Below, piece by piece: positions 13,039 to 13,977 of a stretch of 13,977 nt of DNA; within the stretch, counting starts at the first letter, position 1; each line of letters begins with the position of its first letter. Location: positions 1-13,977 of the forward strand of contig CAMBRJ010000028.1 in NCBI GenBank assembly GCA_945870175.1, given 5' to 3'. The position numbers and the translations under genes were made by a program. The notes beneath the pieces were generated by a model that was not told the DNA's origin, ran no database searches, and saw only the letters and a list, made by a program, of their open reading frames with translations. Source of the DNA: Gemmatimonas phototrophica (GTDB taxonomy: Bacteria; Gemmatimonadota; Gemmatimonadetes; Gemmatimonadales; Gemmatimonadaceae).

Positions 13039-13977
13039 CTAGTACCGAAACAGCCGATTGAACTTCACCACCAGTGCGCGGTTCTTGAGCCCACGCACGG
13101 TGGTCGGCGTGGCGTAGCGGTCATCGCGTACGTCACGCTCGTCGGTGTACACCAGAAACAGCTCACTGCCCGGCGCATACTCCCAGCGAAAGCGCAGGTT
13201 CGTGCTGAAGGCGCGGTCGGCAGAGTTGTACTGTACCAGTCCGCTGGCAAACATCAGCGGCGTGAACCCATAGTCCACCCGCGCTCGGACGAGTCGCGTG
13301 GTGAACGACGACGTGGGCCGTTCAACACGTGTAATCGAGAACGTGGGTTCCAGCGCGAGCCGCTGCAAAATGGCGATGCGCGCCGATGAAAACGTGCTGC
13401 CCGGTCCGATCGTGATGCTGCGAATCGTGCCATCATAGAACTGTCCGGCTTGCACCCTGATGGTGCCTGACGCGCGCCGCTGCGCACCAAAGCCGTACGA
13501 CAGCGCCACGTCGGAGAAGCCGTATCCACCCGGCGCGATGGCCGAGGGAGCGCCGGACGGCGTGAAGGGCTGGCGCAGGAACTCGTAATTGCGCGTGACA
13601 TCGAATCCTACCACATCGCTATTGGCGAACTCGGTGTCGAAATGGCCGCGCCACACCCGCGTCTCTACCTTGCCCGCACCATTCTCGACGTACTCGCCCG
13701 ATGCCGTCCCGGTGAACTTGCGCACCACCGTTTGATTCACCGGTCGGGGACTGAACCGCAGTTCACCGAAGGACCGGTTGATGTCGGAGCGCCGGCGAAA
13801 GCCAACTTGCGGATCGAAGTTGCGCCCCACCGCGAGAAACTCGGCTTTCGCCCCAACCCGATCCACGCTGTAATCCAACCGACCTTGATAACTCTGGTCG
13901 TCGCCAACGACGCCGGTCGTTTGACTCTGTGCCCAGTACGCGCCGGCCGTGAGTGCCTGCGACAGCAGGAACGCGCC
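13039..13977 (-). CDS. DUF5916-type outer-membrane beta-barrel protein, C-terminal part (5' end outside window)
   Basis: The frame is open from the window edge to the TAG at 13039-13041, giving the last 312 residues of a larger protein. The sequence alternates polar and aromatic/hydrophobic residues in strand-like stretches, for example FGELRFSPRP, GTIRVQAGQFYDG and TNLRFRWEYAPGSELFLVYTDERD. It ends LKNRALVVKFNRLFRY with a terminal aromatic, as expected for a barrel recognised by the BAM complex. The closing pattern FRWEYAPGSELFLVY....LKNRALVVKFN is characteristic of DUF5916 proteins, which usually carry an N-terminal carbohydrate-binding-like domain, not in view here. Family function is unknown, with an outer-membrane location inferred. 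The aminotransferase follows 13 bp downstream. Confidence 0.85.
   Translation of the reverse strand, partial: GAFLLSQALTAGAYWAQSQTTGVVGDDQSYQGRLDYSVDRVGAKAEFLAVGRNFDPQVGFRRRSDINRSFGELRFSPRPVNQTVVRKFTGTASGEYVENGAGKVETRVWRGHFDTEFANSDVVGFDVTRNYEFLRQPFTPSGAPSAIAPGGYGFSDVALSYGFGAQRRASGTIRVQAGQFYDGTIRSITIGPGSTFSSARIAILQRLALEPTFSITRVERPTSSFTTRLVRARVDYGFTPLMFASGLVQYNSADRAFSTNLRFRWEYAPGSELFLVYTDERDVRDDRYATPTTVRGLKNRALVVKFNRLFRY

Noticed and set aside
12504..13061. 185-aa open frame on the plus strand opposite the aminotransferase
   Set aside because: It is antisense to a gene with a complete PLP motif set. The translation is Arg/His-rich and shows no domain or ribosome site.

Overview
The window is a GC-rich (roughly two-thirds G+C by eye), densely coded bacterial chromosomal segment. 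The best guess for the source is a member of the Gemmatimonadota or a similar Gram-negative soil or freshwater lineage. The basis is the gene style: a PknB-type kinase fused through one membrane segment to a TolB-like/TPR sensor, a DUF5916-type outer-membrane protein, several lipoproteins, secreted M28 peptidases and few canonical Shine-Dalgarno sequences. This taxonomic call is inference, since no marker gene is present.

Layout. Positions 1-635 hold the C-terminal part of an M28 peptidase (+), meeting tail to tail a minus-strand pair: a cyclophilin lipoprotein (1346-2008) and a spermidine-synthase-like methyltransferase (619-1338). Divergent from these is a small carboxypeptidase-regulatory-like lipoprotein (2069-2449). 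A convergent, unrecognised 148-aa gene follows (2483-2929), then a divergent carboxypeptidase Q-like M28 peptidase (3034-4431). The 168-bp gap after it is nearly filled by a 110-bp inverted repeat with 46-bp arms (4452-4561) and a 13-bp tandem repeat (4561-4599). Next come a two-domain RluA-type pseudouridine synthase (4600-5949, -) and, divergent, a large Ser/Thr kinase (6177-8780, +). Downstream are an exported HpcH/HpaI-aldolase-like lipoprotein lacking key catalytic residues (8955-9827) and a DinB-family protein (9848-10381). On the minus strand, reading right to left, are the C-terminal part of a DUF5916-like barrel (13039 to the edge), a PLP aminotransferase (11904-13025), and a vapB-vapC toxin-antitoxin pair with a well-formed promoter/operator. 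The pair is translationally overlapped with a SAM methyltransferase (10378-11178).

How the genes fit together. Most of the segment is ordinary housekeeping and envelope functions: scavenging of peptides by secreted M28 exopeptidases, periplasmic folding, rRNA modification, and signalling from the envelope by the kinase. No single multi-gene novel system is evident. The items most worth a second look are the degenerate aldolase-like lipoprotein, the long inverted repeat with a G-quadruplex motif, and the vapBC-methyltransferase unit with its overlapping promoter and palindrome. No tRNA, rRNA, CRISPR array, transposase or phage gene was seen. No stretch of more than 300 bases is without a gene.
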